Source: Glycocaulis sp051859565
GTDB lineage: Bacteria; Pseudomonadota; Alphaproteobacteria; Caulobacterales; Maricaulaceae
Length of the DNA: 64,000 bases
Reading direction: 5' to 3'
Assembly (NCBI RefSeq): GCF_051859565.1
Contig: NZ_JBHYFK010000001.1
Span: forward strand, 124,001 to 188,000
Made by a program: the position numbers and the translations under genes. The first letter of the stretch is position 1. The number at the start of each line of letters is the position of its first letter. The notes under the pieces are model-generated. The model saw only the letters and a list, made by a program, of their open reading frames with translations, ran no database searches and was not told the DNA's origin. Positions 34,374 to 43,008 of this stretch are shown one piece after another.

Positions 34374-35229
34374 CGGGCCGGAAGCGGAACTTCTTGGCGT
34401 GCCGCGATTTCGACTGGATCGCTTTGAGCGCTTCTTGGGACCGGGGCCGGTATGGCATCACAAAATCCTTGCCGAGGCTCAACCCCAGCAACTTCAAGAG
34501 AGGGCCGTCTTGCGATCCATTGAGGACGATGACCCCGCGCGGATGAAGGTGGTCGCGGGCGCCTTGATTAGCTCTTATCCGTTTCATGTAGTCATGTTGC
34601 CGGGCCACTGCATGTATAGTGCTGCGATGGATTGGCTGGCCAGTGAATCGCTCAAATAGCCTCACGATGCGCTCTGTTCCGCCAGGTGGCTCAAAGATGT
34701 TCTGTGCCTCTGCCTCCGTGAGAGCTTCCCAGATATTCGGTGGAAACGGCTCATTCTCTGCGATCCAGAAAATGTTTTGTTTCCCGGAGGCGCTGACACT
34801 CAGCTTCCCGTCGCGGTTTGGCCTTGCGGTGAGATTGCCGGGTGACGCTTCAAGCAGTCCGATCCAGTAGCGCGCTGCTGTCTCACTTACCCGGCAGAGA
34901 AGGCATATGTGTCCAACGGCTTCCGGTGGAATCATCCAGTTATCCCGCATCGTGAATTTCACATCCACGTCATGCGGTCCGATCCGGAAATCGAGCTGAC
35001 CTCGCGGAAAATCGAGAAAATAGCGCAATGCTGCCTCGACCTTTATGCCCAGCACCGCCTTCTCGTTCGGTTCAAGCTGGTCGAGGCGCAGCCTGCGTGT
35101 ACGTGGCGCGTCTATAAGCTCATCAATAGCTTGGCGGAAAAGAAACGGGAGCTCCTTGCGGAAAGCCGTTTCGCCGCCACCGGCATCAAAAATTCGTTCG
35201 CGGACGTCAACCAGAGCGTTGCTCATCAT
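34366..35229 (-). CDS. NaeI-like type II restriction endonuclease
   Basis: A 287-residue protein similar to my memory of the NaeI family (type IIE, recognition GCCGGC). The N-terminal nuclease part has Glu65, Asp80, Asp89 and Lys91; the Asp-x8-Asp-x-Lys spacing equals NaeI Asp86, Asp95, Lys97, with Glu70 one residue off. The C-terminal part has WMIPPEAVGHICLLCRV, YWIGLLEASPGNL, and the CAP-like effector-binding region with IHAVARQHDYMKR and LHPRGVIVL. Start may be the first or second ATG of a pair. GC content is visibly low (47% in one 60-base line). It forms an operon with the methyltransferase upstream and vsr downstream. Confidence 0.82.
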   Translation of the reverse strand: MMSNALVDVRERIFDAGGGETAFRKELPFLFRQAIDELIDAPRTRRLRLDQLEPNEKAVLGIKVEAALRYFLDFPRGQLDFRIGPHDVDVKFTMRDNWMIPPEAVGHICLLCRVSETAARYWIGLLEASPGNLTARPNRDGKLSVSASGKQNIFWIAENEPFPPNIWEALTEAEAQNIFEPPGGTERIVRLFERFTGQPIHRSTIHAVARQHDYMKRIRANQGARDHLHPRGVIVLNGSQDGPLLKLLGLSLGKDFVMPYRPRSQEALKAIQSKSRHAKKFRFRPDD

Positions 35230-35284
35230 GCTCCCCTAAGCCTTTGCCTAGGGATAAAGCTGGGCCAGTCTGGTTGACTGTGCG

Positions 35285-36247
35285 TTAAGCCACGGTCCTC
35301 ACCTGATGCACTTGCCCCGGAGCCATGAGAGCATCAGCCAGCTTCGCAGAAACCGCCCGCGCCACCGGTGGCGGGAAGGCGTTACCAACTTGTCTGTAAG
35401 CCGCTGTCTTGCGCCCGGAAAATTGCCACTCGTCAGGGAAGCCCTGAATCCGTGCGACCATACGCACGGTGAGACGAGGCATGCCGACAAAGTCAGCTTC
35501 AGGTGCTTCTTCGGCGATGGACTTTCCATTTACACCGAGTGTTGCCCAGGCATTGCGCGCGCGTGTCGGACCCAAATCAGGCCCGCCGTGCTTTTTTGAT
35601 CCGCCGACAATCGTAGGGGCGATCTCGCTTGCACGTTCCCGCCAGGCCTTTGCGCCCCGCCAGCCATTCGCGGCCATGAGATCAAACAGCGTATCACCGA
35701 CCGTTGGCGGGTTTAGAGCATCAGGCGCCGGCCATGCAAAACCGTCCTTGAACGCGTGCTTTACAGCCACGATGATGACGCGCGGCCGCAGTTGCGGGAC
35801 GCCGAAATCAGAGGCATTCAAAAGCCGCCAGTCGCACCAATAGCCGAGCTTTTGAAGCTGCTGTTTGAGGTCGGCGCGGTAATCTTCAAACACGGCGCCA
35901 AGAAACCCCCTTACATTCTCGATCATTACGGCTCCCGGGCGCGTCTCGTCGATAATATCAAGGGCCGCCGGAAACAAATTGCGTTCGTCCAGAGCGCCTA
36001 GCTGCTTGCCTGCAATGGAGAAAGGCGGGCAAGGAAGCCCGCCTGCTACGAGGTCCACACCCTTATAGACAGACACGTCAAACTGGCGGATGTCGCCCTC
36101 AAAAACCTTCCAGTCCGGCCGGTTAAGCCGCAATGTGGCGCATGCGTCAGCGTCAATTTCCGCTACGCACTCATGGCCAAAACCGGACTGTTCCAAGCCA
36201 AGGGCCTGCCCTCCGGCCCCCGCGCACAACTCAAGCGAAGACAGCAT
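35285..36247 (-). CDS. DNA (cytosine-5)-methyltransferase
   Basis: Protects host DNA for the adjacent NaeI-like nuclease. The 320-residue product has the C5-methyltransferase blocks in order: motif I ELCAGAGGQALGLE (6-19), motif IV GGLPCPPFS with catalytic Cys73, motif VI IENVRG (109-114), motif VIII QLRPRVIIV, a variable target-recognition region near 180-260, and motif X QVGNAFPPPVARAV. By partner, the target is likely GCCGGC; this is inference. ATG 36247 is preferred; an in-frame TTG seven codons upstream is possible. Base composition is lower than neighbouring core genes. Confidence 0.93.
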   Translation of the reverse strand: MLSSLELCAGAGGQALGLEQSGFGHECVAEIDADACATLRLNRPDWKVFEGDIRQFDVSVYKGVDLVAGGLPCPPFSIAGKQLGALDERNLFPAALDIIDETRPGAVMIENVRGFLGAVFEDYRADLKQQLQKLGYWCDWRLLNASDFGVPQLRPRVIIVAVKHAFKDGFAWPAPDALNPPTVGDTLFDLMAANGWRGAKAWRERASEIAPTIVGGSKKHGGPDLGPTRARNAWATLGVNGKSIAEEAPEADFVGMPRLTVRMVARIQGFPDEWQFSGRKTAAYRQVGNAFPPPVARAVSAKLADALMAPGQVHQVRTVA

Positions 36248-36368
36248 GTTCTTAGGTGGCTTGTACAAAACTTGGCACTCCCGGCAGGACTCACGAGACT
36301 AAGCTGATTTACCGCCCCGCCAACAGAACATTATGTGAACAAAAGCCGCTTGTCACGCTTCTCAACAC

Positions 36369-36400
36369 AAAAAACGCCGCCGGATGATCTCCGGCGGCGT
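36369..36400 (-). terminator. Intrinsic terminator for the copper-chaperone gene
   Basis: Ten-base stem ACGCCGCCGG / CCGGCGGCGT (36374-36400), with a run of six T on the minus strand (36369-36374). It ends the leftward transcript of the gene at 36421-37095 and shields the restriction island. Confidence 0.88.
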
Positions 36401-36420
36401 TCTGCGTTCAGCTGGCGTGT

Positions 36421-37095
36421 CTACTCGCCTGCGTCTTCTTCCGGTGCGGGCTCGTGATAATCGCCGCCATGATGCGCGTCTTCGGATGCAGCGTCATGGT
36501 CCATGCCGGCATGCGGATCAGCGGGGGCGGCATCGGCTTCCGGCGCGACTGCGCTCAGGGGCAGGCGCACCGTGCTGCTGGCGCCGCTGGCAAATTCCAG
36601 CGTGACTTCAACTTCGCCATCAAGAGAGGCGGTATCGACGCCGAAAATCATCAGATGATCGCCGCCCGGAGCAAGGGCGACCATTTCGCCTGCCGGCAGG
36701 TCAATGGCCTCCACCTGACGCATGCGCATCACCTCGCCATCATCCTCCATCGTGTGGAGCTCCACGCGCGATGCGATGGGCGAGCTGGCGCCGACCAGCT
36801 GGTCGTCCTCTGCGCCTGCGCGCAAGGTCACATAGCCTGCGGTCACGTCGCGTCCGCCGGGCGGGGTGCGCACCCAGCCGGAGAGGAGCTCCGGTGCAAC
36901 GGCGTCCGGCGCGGCGGCCAGCTCATCGCTGTCCGGGCCCGCTTCCTGCAGGGTGGGAGCGGCTTCAGGCGCAACTTCGTTGCTCGCCGGTGTTGCGGGC
37001 TCGCCGCAGGCCGCCAGGATGAGGGCGCTTGCCGACACAATGCCGGTCAGGAGATGGGGCGTGGACAGTCTGGCAAGGGGGGCGGGGGATGTCAT
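36421..37095 (-). CDS. Copper chaperone PCuAC lipoprotein with His-rich tail
   Basis: Periplasmic Cu(I) chaperone (DUF461) that helps build the CuA/CuB sites of cytochrome oxidase. The 224-residue product has a lipobox LAAC (Cys30), an Ala/Glu/Pro linker, and the exact family motif H-x10-M-x21-H-x-M (His114, Met125, His147, Met149). A C-terminal tail with HAGMDHD, DAHHGGDYH adds further metal-binding residues. Here it is anchored as a lipoprotein, not soluble. No cytochrome oxidase genes are adjacent. A good terminator follows. Confidence 0.9.
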   Translation of the reverse strand: MTSPAPLARLSTPHLLTGIVSASALILAACGEPATPASNEVAPEAAPTLQEAGPDSDELAAAPDAVAPELLSGWVRTPPGGRDVTAGYVTLRAGAEDDQLVGASSPIASRVELHTMEDDGEVMRMRQVEAIDLPAGEMVALAPGGDHLMIFGVDTASLDGEVEVTLEFASGASSTVRLPLSAVAPEADAAPADPHAGMDHDAASEDAHHGGDYHEPAPEEDAGE

Positions 37096-37282
37096 GGGCG
37101 CTCCGTTCAGGAAAAAGGCCGGATGCGGAGCGGTTATCGGCTAGCGGCGCGGCACGGGCACTGCCGCGCGGGAGGGCATGTGAATGCTCCGCAACAGATC
37201 ACGTCCCCCCGGCTGACAAGAAGTGGCCCGTGCCGGTCCGGTAAGCAAGCCCTGCAGGAAAATTTCGTAAGCCTCGCGGCGA

Positions 37283-38320
37283 TCAGCCGCGCCAGTAACC
37301 CACCAGATCACGCGCTTCTGCGATCACCGGCTCGGCCACCGCGCGTGCCTTCTCGGCGCCGGCGGCAAGGATACGGTCAATTTCCGCGCGGTCAGACAGA
37401 AGGCGCGCATAGGTGTCTGAAATGGGGCTGAGGAACTCCACCGCCACTTCGGCGAGGCGTGGCTTGAACACGCCAAAGCCTTGTCCGCCAAACGCGTCCA
37501 GCACGGCCTGGCTCGATGTGCCGGTCAGCGCCGCATAGATACCGACAAGATTTTTCGCTTCCGGGCGCCCCTCCAGCTCCTTGGTGCTGGCGGGCAGGGC
37601 TTCCGGATCGGTCTTGGCCTTCTTGATCTTGCGGGCGATCGTGTCGGCATCGTCAGCCAGATTGATGCGGGAATTGTCGCTGGGGTCGGATTTCGACATT
37701 TTTGCCGTGCCGTCTTTCAGCGACATGATGCGCGCGCCATCAGGCATGATGACAGGTTCGGGCAGCGGAAATACCGCCTCGCCCTTGCCAAAATCGCGGT
37801 TGAAGCGCGCGGCAATATCGCGCGATAGCTCGAGATGCTGCTTCTGGTCCTCACCCACCGGCACATGGGTTGCCTTGTAGACGAGGATGTCAGCCGCCTG
37901 CAGGACCGGATAGGTGAACAGGCCGACGCTCGCGCGCTCGGCATCCTTGCCCGCCTTGTCCTTGAACTGGGTCATGCGCTCCAGCCAGCCAAGGCGGGCG
38001 ACGCAGTTGAAAATCCAGGCGAGCTCTGCGTGTTCACGCACAGACGACTGGGCAAAGACCGCGCTGCGCGACGGGTCCACGCCTACGGCGAGATAGGCGG
38101 CTGCCACATTGCGCACGGCATCGGGCAGGGCAGAAGGATCGTGCGGCATGGTCATGGCGTGCATGTCCACCACGCAGTAGAAACACGGCACACCGCGCTC
38201 CTGCAGCGCCACCCAGTTTTTCAGCGCCCCCAGATAATTGCCAAGATGCAGCGCGCCGGTCGGCTGCATGCCGGACAGGATACGCTCAGGGCCTTTGTAA
38301 TCGGTCGGGGTGTCGCTCAT
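37283..38320 (-). CDS. trpS: Tryptophanyl-tRNA synthetase
   Basis: Class I synthetase. The 345-residue product has the HIGH-type motif in GALHLGNYLGAL (22-33), the Trp-binding region around YCVVDMHAMT, and the KMSKS motif in TAKMSKSDPSD. Length is slightly above E. coli TrpS because of alphaproteobacterial insertions. It is the last gene of the leftward glnD-murJ-trpS cluster, an arrangement common in alphaproteobacteria. Confidence 0.97.
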   Translation of the reverse strand: MSDTPTDYKGPERILSGMQPTGALHLGNYLGALKNWVALQERGVPCFYCVVDMHAMTMPHDPSALPDAVRNVAAAYLAVGVDPSRSAVFAQSSVREHAELAWIFNCVARLGWLERMTQFKDKAGKDAERASVGLFTYPVLQAADILVYKATHVPVGEDQKQHLELSRDIAARFNRDFGKGEAVFPLPEPVIMPDGARIMSLKDGTAKMSKSDPSDNSRINLADDADTIARKIKKAKTDPEALPASTKELEGRPEAKNLVGIYAALTGTSSQAVLDAFGGQGFGVFKPRLAEVAVEFLSPISDTYARLLSDRAEIDRILAAGAEKARAVAEPVIAEARDLVGYWRG

Positions 38321-38423
38321 GGATCAGGTGCTCGGATGTAAGGAGGCGAAGGACCGCAGGGAAATCTGCAGAAGGCGCCGGTTTAGCGGCGCTGACGGTC
38401 AGGCTCAAGGCGCAGGCGCGGCG

Positions 38424-40025
38424 TTAATCGCGGCTATCGCCAGCAGGCAGGGATTTGCCGGAACGCTGTGGCTTTAGCGCCTCGGCAAATTCCGAGGGTC
38501 TGACAGCGCCAAGGGCAAGGCAGGCAATGGCGAAGAGGCCTGCGCCCGCGCCTGCCACCACAACAAGGCTGATCAGCGTGTGCAGGCTTGCGCCGAGCAT
38601 GGGCGTCATGCCCGCTACAGCAGGTGGCAGTGCGCGTGCCAGAACCCATACGGCGCCCGCCATGATGATCGAGGCCAGCAGAAGGCGCGGCGCGGTACGC
38701 ACCAGCCGGGCATCAATCACAAGAAGACCTCTGGCGCGCAGGGTTATGGCCAGCAGGCCTGCATTCACCCATCCGGCGAGGCTGGAGGCAATGGCAAGCC
38801 CGACAAAGCCCAGCCCGCCAAAGAACAGCGTCATCGCAAACACGAAATTTACCGCTACGGCTGCCAGCGCGAAACGCATCGGGGTTTTCGTGTCTTCACG
38901 GGCGAAAAAGCCCGGCGCCAATACCTTCACCAGCACAAAGGCAGGCAGGCCCAGCCCGGCGATTGCCAGCGCGATGGCGGTATTGGTGGTGTCCAGCGTG
39001 GTGAACTGGCCGCGCTGGTAGAGCCCCGCTGTGATCAGCTCCGGAATGGCGATGAAGGCAAAGGACGCTGGAAGGGTGAGCGCCAGCGCGATCTCGATTG
39101 AGCGGTTCATGGCAAAATGCCCGCCCTTCTCGTCGCCGGAGCGCACTCGGCGGGTAAGGTTTGGCAACAGGGCGATGCCCATCGCGATCCCGATCATCCC
39201 CAGAGGCAGCTGGTATAGCCGCTCGGCATAGTTCAGCCAGGAGCGCGCGCCTTCTTCCAGCGTGGCGATGGACGAGGTGACAACCACGTTTACCTGCATC
39301 GCGCTGGCCGCCAGCGCGCCGGGAACGCCCAGCGCAATGAGGCGCTTCACGCGCGGGGTCAGCTTTGGCGGCAGGAGACGCAAGTGCAGCTTTGCCCGCA
39401 CGGCAGCCGTCCACAGGAGCGCCACCTGCAGGACGCCGGACGCCGTTACCGACAGGGCCAGCCAGATGACCAGCTCTTCTGGCGGACCAAGATCAAACAG
39501 GAGCACGCCAATCATCGCGATATTGAGCAGGACCGGCGCACCGGCTGCTGCGGCAAACCGGCCATTACTGTTCAGACCGCCCGAAATCAGCGCCGTCACC
39601 ACCATGGCCAGCAGATAGGGCATCATGATCTGCAAGAGCAGGACGGCCAGTGTCATGCCGTCCGGATCGCCTATCCGGCCGGGAAAGAAGATATAGGCGA
39701 GCCAGGGCGCAAAGATCTGAAACGCGATGACCAGTGCGGTGGTGAAGGTGGCCATGAAGGACAGGGCCTCGGAGGCGAAACGGTCGGCCTCTGCCCGGTC
39801 CTTGTCCTCCAGCTCGCGCGCATAAAGCGGCACGAATGCCGCGTTGAACGCACCCTCGGCCAGCACACGGCGGAAGGTGTTGGGAATGGTCATGGCCTGA
39901 AAGAAGGTATCGGCAATCGGCCCCGCACCCAGCCGCGCAGCGGTGAGAATCTCGCGCGCCAGCCCGGCGATGCGGCTCAGCAGGGTGAGGATGCTGATAA
40001 CCCCAAGATTACGCAGCAGCCGCAT
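38424..40025 (-). CDS. murJ: Lipid II flippase MurJ
   Basis: Moves lipid II across the inner membrane for peptidoglycan synthesis. The 533-residue product has about 14 hydrophobic helices; it starts RNLGVISILTLLSRIAGLAREIL and has DTFFQAMTIPNTFRRVLAEGAFNAAFVP, the conserved MurJ N-terminal block. Start ATG 40025 gives this N-terminus directly; the frame upstream overlaps the glnD end. It lies four bases after glnD and 103 before trpS. Confidence 0.95.
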   Translation of the reverse strand: MRLLRNLGVISILTLLSRIAGLAREILTAARLGAGPIADTFFQAMTIPNTFRRVLAEGAFNAAFVPLYARELEDKDRAEADRFASEALSFMATFTTALVIAFQIFAPWLAYIFFPGRIGDPDGMTLAVLLLQIMMPYLLAMVVTALISGGLNSNGRFAAAAGAPVLLNIAMIGVLLFDLGPPEELVIWLALSVTASGVLQVALLWTAAVRAKLHLRLLPPKLTPRVKRLIALGVPGALAASAMQVNVVVTSSIATLEEGARSWLNYAERLYQLPLGMIGIAMGIALLPNLTRRVRSGDEKGGHFAMNRSIEIALALTLPASFAFIAIPELITAGLYQRGQFTTLDTTNTAIALAIAGLGLPAFVLVKVLAPGFFAREDTKTPMRFALAAVAVNFVFAMTLFFGGLGFVGLAIASSLAGWVNAGLLAITLRARGLLVIDARLVRTAPRLLLASIIMAGAVWVLARALPPAVAGMTPMLGASLHTLISLVVVAGAGAGLFAIACLALGAVRPSEFAEALKPQRSGKSLPAGDSRD

Positions 40026-40029
40026 CGTG

Positions 40030-42852
40030 TCAGCGTCCTGCGCTTGCTTCGGCGCGCAGGCGCGACGGCGCCCCGCTGGCGCCTGCCTCGCCGGAACCAA
40101 GCACGGTCATCAGCGCACTGGCGAGCGCCTTTTCCTTTTCAGGATCACTTATCTTGCGTCCCTGCTCCGTCACATAGAAGACGTCGACCGCCCGTTCGCC
40201 ATACCCGTCAATGCGGGCGGCCTGTATGGAACAGCCCAGATCGGTTATCGCGCGGGCCAGATCGTGCAGCAGGCCCGGCCGGTCGCGCCCCGATGCCTCG
40301 ATGACCAGCGCGCCGTCAGCCGCCTGACCTTCCAGCTTCACATAAGGGCTGACGGTGAAGGCCGCCTCGCGCCGGGCCACGCGCCGGGCCGGAATCAATA
40401 TCTCGCCGCCCAGACCGCCCCGTGCGGCCTTTTCCACGCTCGCCCGCAGCCGGTCGAGCGCGGACAGGTCTGACCAGCCATAAGGCTTGCCGCCCTGTTC
40501 CTGCACGTAAAACACGTCAAACGCCGCGCCCCATGTGGTGGTGGCAACCTGCGCGCCGACCACATTGGCACCGGCGAGCGCCAGCGCGCCGGCAATGTCG
40601 GCAAACAGCCCGTCCCGGTCCGGCGCCAGTATCAGCACCTCGGCGGCGGAGCGTCGCCGGTCCACCCGCACCCCGCAGGCCACCTCGCCTCCCCGGCTTT
40701 CAGCTGCGCGTACAAAAGCGGCGTGGCGCAGCCGGTCGCTTTCGGCGAAGGACAGCCAGTAGCTGTCATCCAGGCTGGCGATCCAGCGCCGGCCGAATTC
40801 CGGATCAATCCGCTCCATCTCCTTGCGGAACAGGGTGCGCGCACGGTCCGCGCGCCCATGCAGCCGGGCGCGGGCCTCTTCCTCGTCCGCGCGCTCACCG
40901 CCTGCCAGCACGGCGGCTGTGGCCTCGTAGAGATCGCGGATCAGCTGGGCTTTCCAGCCATTCCACACGCCGGGGCCAACGGCCCGTATATCCACCACGG
41001 TCAGCACGGTCAGAAGGCGCAGACGCTCCATATTCGCCACGCGTCCGGCGAAATCGAGCACGGTGCGCGGATCGGAGAGGTCGCGGCGCTGCGCGGCATC
41101 GCTCATTTCCAGGTGATTGGCGATCAGCCAGGCAACAAGCTCTGTTTCGGCTTCCTCGATGCCCAGCCGTTCACACGCGCTGCGCGCGCGCTCCGCCCCT
41201 TCAATGCACTGATCGCCATTGCCCTTGCCGGTATCGTGCAGCAGCACGGCCAGATGCAAGGCACGGCGGTGGGTGATCTCAGGGAAAATTCGGGTCGCCA
41301 GCGGGTGATCGGCCACCAGCTTGCCCTGCTCGATCTCGCGAAGGAGGCCCAGCGCATTGAGCGTATGCTCGTCCACCGTGAAGCGGTGATACATGTTGAA
41401 CTGTGTACGCGCGACAATATCGCCGAACTCGGGGATATAGGCGCCCAGAAGGCCCGCCTCGGTCATCGCCCGCAAGGTGATGCGCGGATCGTCCGACTCC
41501 AGCAATATCGCAAAGAAGCTGCGCGCGGCGCGCTCATCGCGGCGCAAGCCGTCATCCACCAGCCGCAGTGAACGCGAAACCAGCGCCACCGCGTCCGGGT
41601 GCAGATCGAGATGGCGCGCAGCCGCCAGCTCGAACAGGGTCAGCATCAGAACCGGGTCTTCCTCCACCCGCGACGGGTCAGCAAAAGCAAGCCTGCCCGA
41701 ACGCACCACAAAACCGGCTTCTTCAAGGGCGTTATCACCCTTCTGGATACCATCGGCAGGCATGAAGCGGCCAATGCCTGAGGGCGGGTCTTTCAGCTCA
41801 TCGGCTTCCAGCTTGGCGCAGACCAGGCGGGTCAGCGCGCCGACATCAATGGCGCGCTTGAAATAGTCGCGCATGAAGTCTTCGACGCCCAGCGTATCCT
41901 CGCTGTCGGCATAGCCCATCAGCGCGGAAATCTCCGGCTGGGTATCGAAGGTCAGCCGGTCATCCTTGCGGCCATTCAGCGTATGCAGGTGGAAGCGCAC
42001 CGCCCAGTAGAAGTCTTCGGCGCGCAGATAGCGCTCCACGTCCTGAACGGTGAGAAGACCGCTCGCCACCCAGCGCTCCATCGCGTCATTGCCGTAGAGC
42101 ACCTGCGCCAGCCAGCGCAGGGTCTGCAGATCGCGCAAGGCGCCCTTTCCGTCCTTGATATTGGGCTCGACCGCATAGCGGCTATCGCCCTGCCGGTCGA
42201 CGCGCGTATCGCGCTCGGAGAGCTTGGCCGCGATAAAGGGCGTGATGGATTCGCGGGTGCGGTGAGCGCGGTCAAATTTCAGGCGCAGCGTGCTCACCAG
42301 CCGCTCATCGCCCGACACCCAGCGCAAATCGAGAAGCGCGGTGCGCTCCGAAACGTCGTCGCCAGCCAGTGCCAGTGCCTCGTCCACGGTACGGATCGCG
42401 CCGCCGCCAATGTTGAGGCCACAATCCCACAGCACGTAGAGCATGCGCTCCACAATGGCCTCTGCCCCTTCGCGCGGCGGTGTGCCGGTGAGGAAGAGCA
42501 GATCAATATCTGATTGCGGGGCGAGCTCGCCCGCTCCCCAGCCGCCCAGCGCACATACCGCAAGCCCGGGCGCGGTGGCGCCCGCCTCGTCAAAATCGGT
42601 GGCGACGGAATCAAACAGGGCGCGGATGGCGGCATTCATCACACCGGACAGGGCGCGCGCTGCCTCCAGCCCGCCGCCCTTGCCGGCGAGCTTGCTGGCG
42701 GCATGAGCGCGACCGGCGGCAATAAACTTTTTGAGCCTGCCAATACCGGCCTGACGCGATGCCGCCGGCTCCCAGCCCTCGCGGGTGGCAGCGGCCAGCT
42801 CTGCGCGCAGGCGCAGGCCATCAAGCGAAGCGGGAAGGGCAGATAGACGCAT
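40030..42852 (-). CDS. glnD: [Protein-PII] uridylyltransferase / uridylyl-removing enzyme
   Basis: Glutamine sensor that uridylylates PII at low nitrogen and removes UMP at high glutamine. The 940-residue product has the nucleotidyltransferase motif GGWGAGELAPQSDIDLLFL, a central HD domain (HRRALHLAVLLHDTGKGNGD), and two C-terminal ACT domains. I choose ATG 42852; a TTG at 42921 in frame would add 23 residues. The usual neighbour mutS is displaced upstream by three extra genes. It probably shares a transcript with murJ and trpS. Confidence 0.95.
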   Translation of the reverse strand: MRLSALPASLDGLRLRAELAAATREGWEPAASRQAGIGRLKKFIAAGRAHAASKLAGKGGGLEAARALSGVMNAAIRALFDSVATDFDEAGATAPGLAVCALGGWGAGELAPQSDIDLLFLTGTPPREGAEAIVERMLYVLWDCGLNIGGGAIRTVDEALALAGDDVSERTALLDLRWVSGDERLVSTLRLKFDRAHRTRESITPFIAAKLSERDTRVDRQGDSRYAVEPNIKDGKGALRDLQTLRWLAQVLYGNDAMERWVASGLLTVQDVERYLRAEDFYWAVRFHLHTLNGRKDDRLTFDTQPEISALMGYADSEDTLGVEDFMRDYFKRAIDVGALTRLVCAKLEADELKDPPSGIGRFMPADGIQKGDNALEEAGFVVRSGRLAFADPSRVEEDPVLMLTLFELAAARHLDLHPDAVALVSRSLRLVDDGLRRDERAARSFFAILLESDDPRITLRAMTEAGLLGAYIPEFGDIVARTQFNMYHRFTVDEHTLNALGLLREIEQGKLVADHPLATRIFPEITHRRALHLAVLLHDTGKGNGDQCIEGAERARSACERLGIEEAETELVAWLIANHLEMSDAAQRRDLSDPRTVLDFAGRVANMERLRLLTVLTVVDIRAVGPGVWNGWKAQLIRDLYEATAAVLAGGERADEEEARARLHGRADRARTLFRKEMERIDPEFGRRWIASLDDSYWLSFAESDRLRHAAFVRAAESRGGEVACGVRVDRRRSAAEVLILAPDRDGLFADIAGALALAGANVVGAQVATTTWGAAFDVFYVQEQGGKPYGWSDLSALDRLRASVEKAARGGLGGEILIPARRVARREAAFTVSPYVKLEGQAADGALVIEASGRDRPGLLHDLARAITDLGCSIQAARIDGYGERAVDVFYVTEQGRKISDPEKEKALASALMTVLGSGEAGASGAPSRLRAEASAGR

Positions 42853-43008
42853 GGGGAGCGTCTTACGCTTTTCGAGCGCATCCGTCAGCCATCGATTTGT
42901 GTGAGGTGTTTCAAAAGACAAGCTGTATCACACCCTCGCATTGCGGCAGACTGGGGCGCAATCTGCGGCTAGCGGGTTTGCCCATCGGTGTGCGGGGAGA
43001 TGGCGGGG

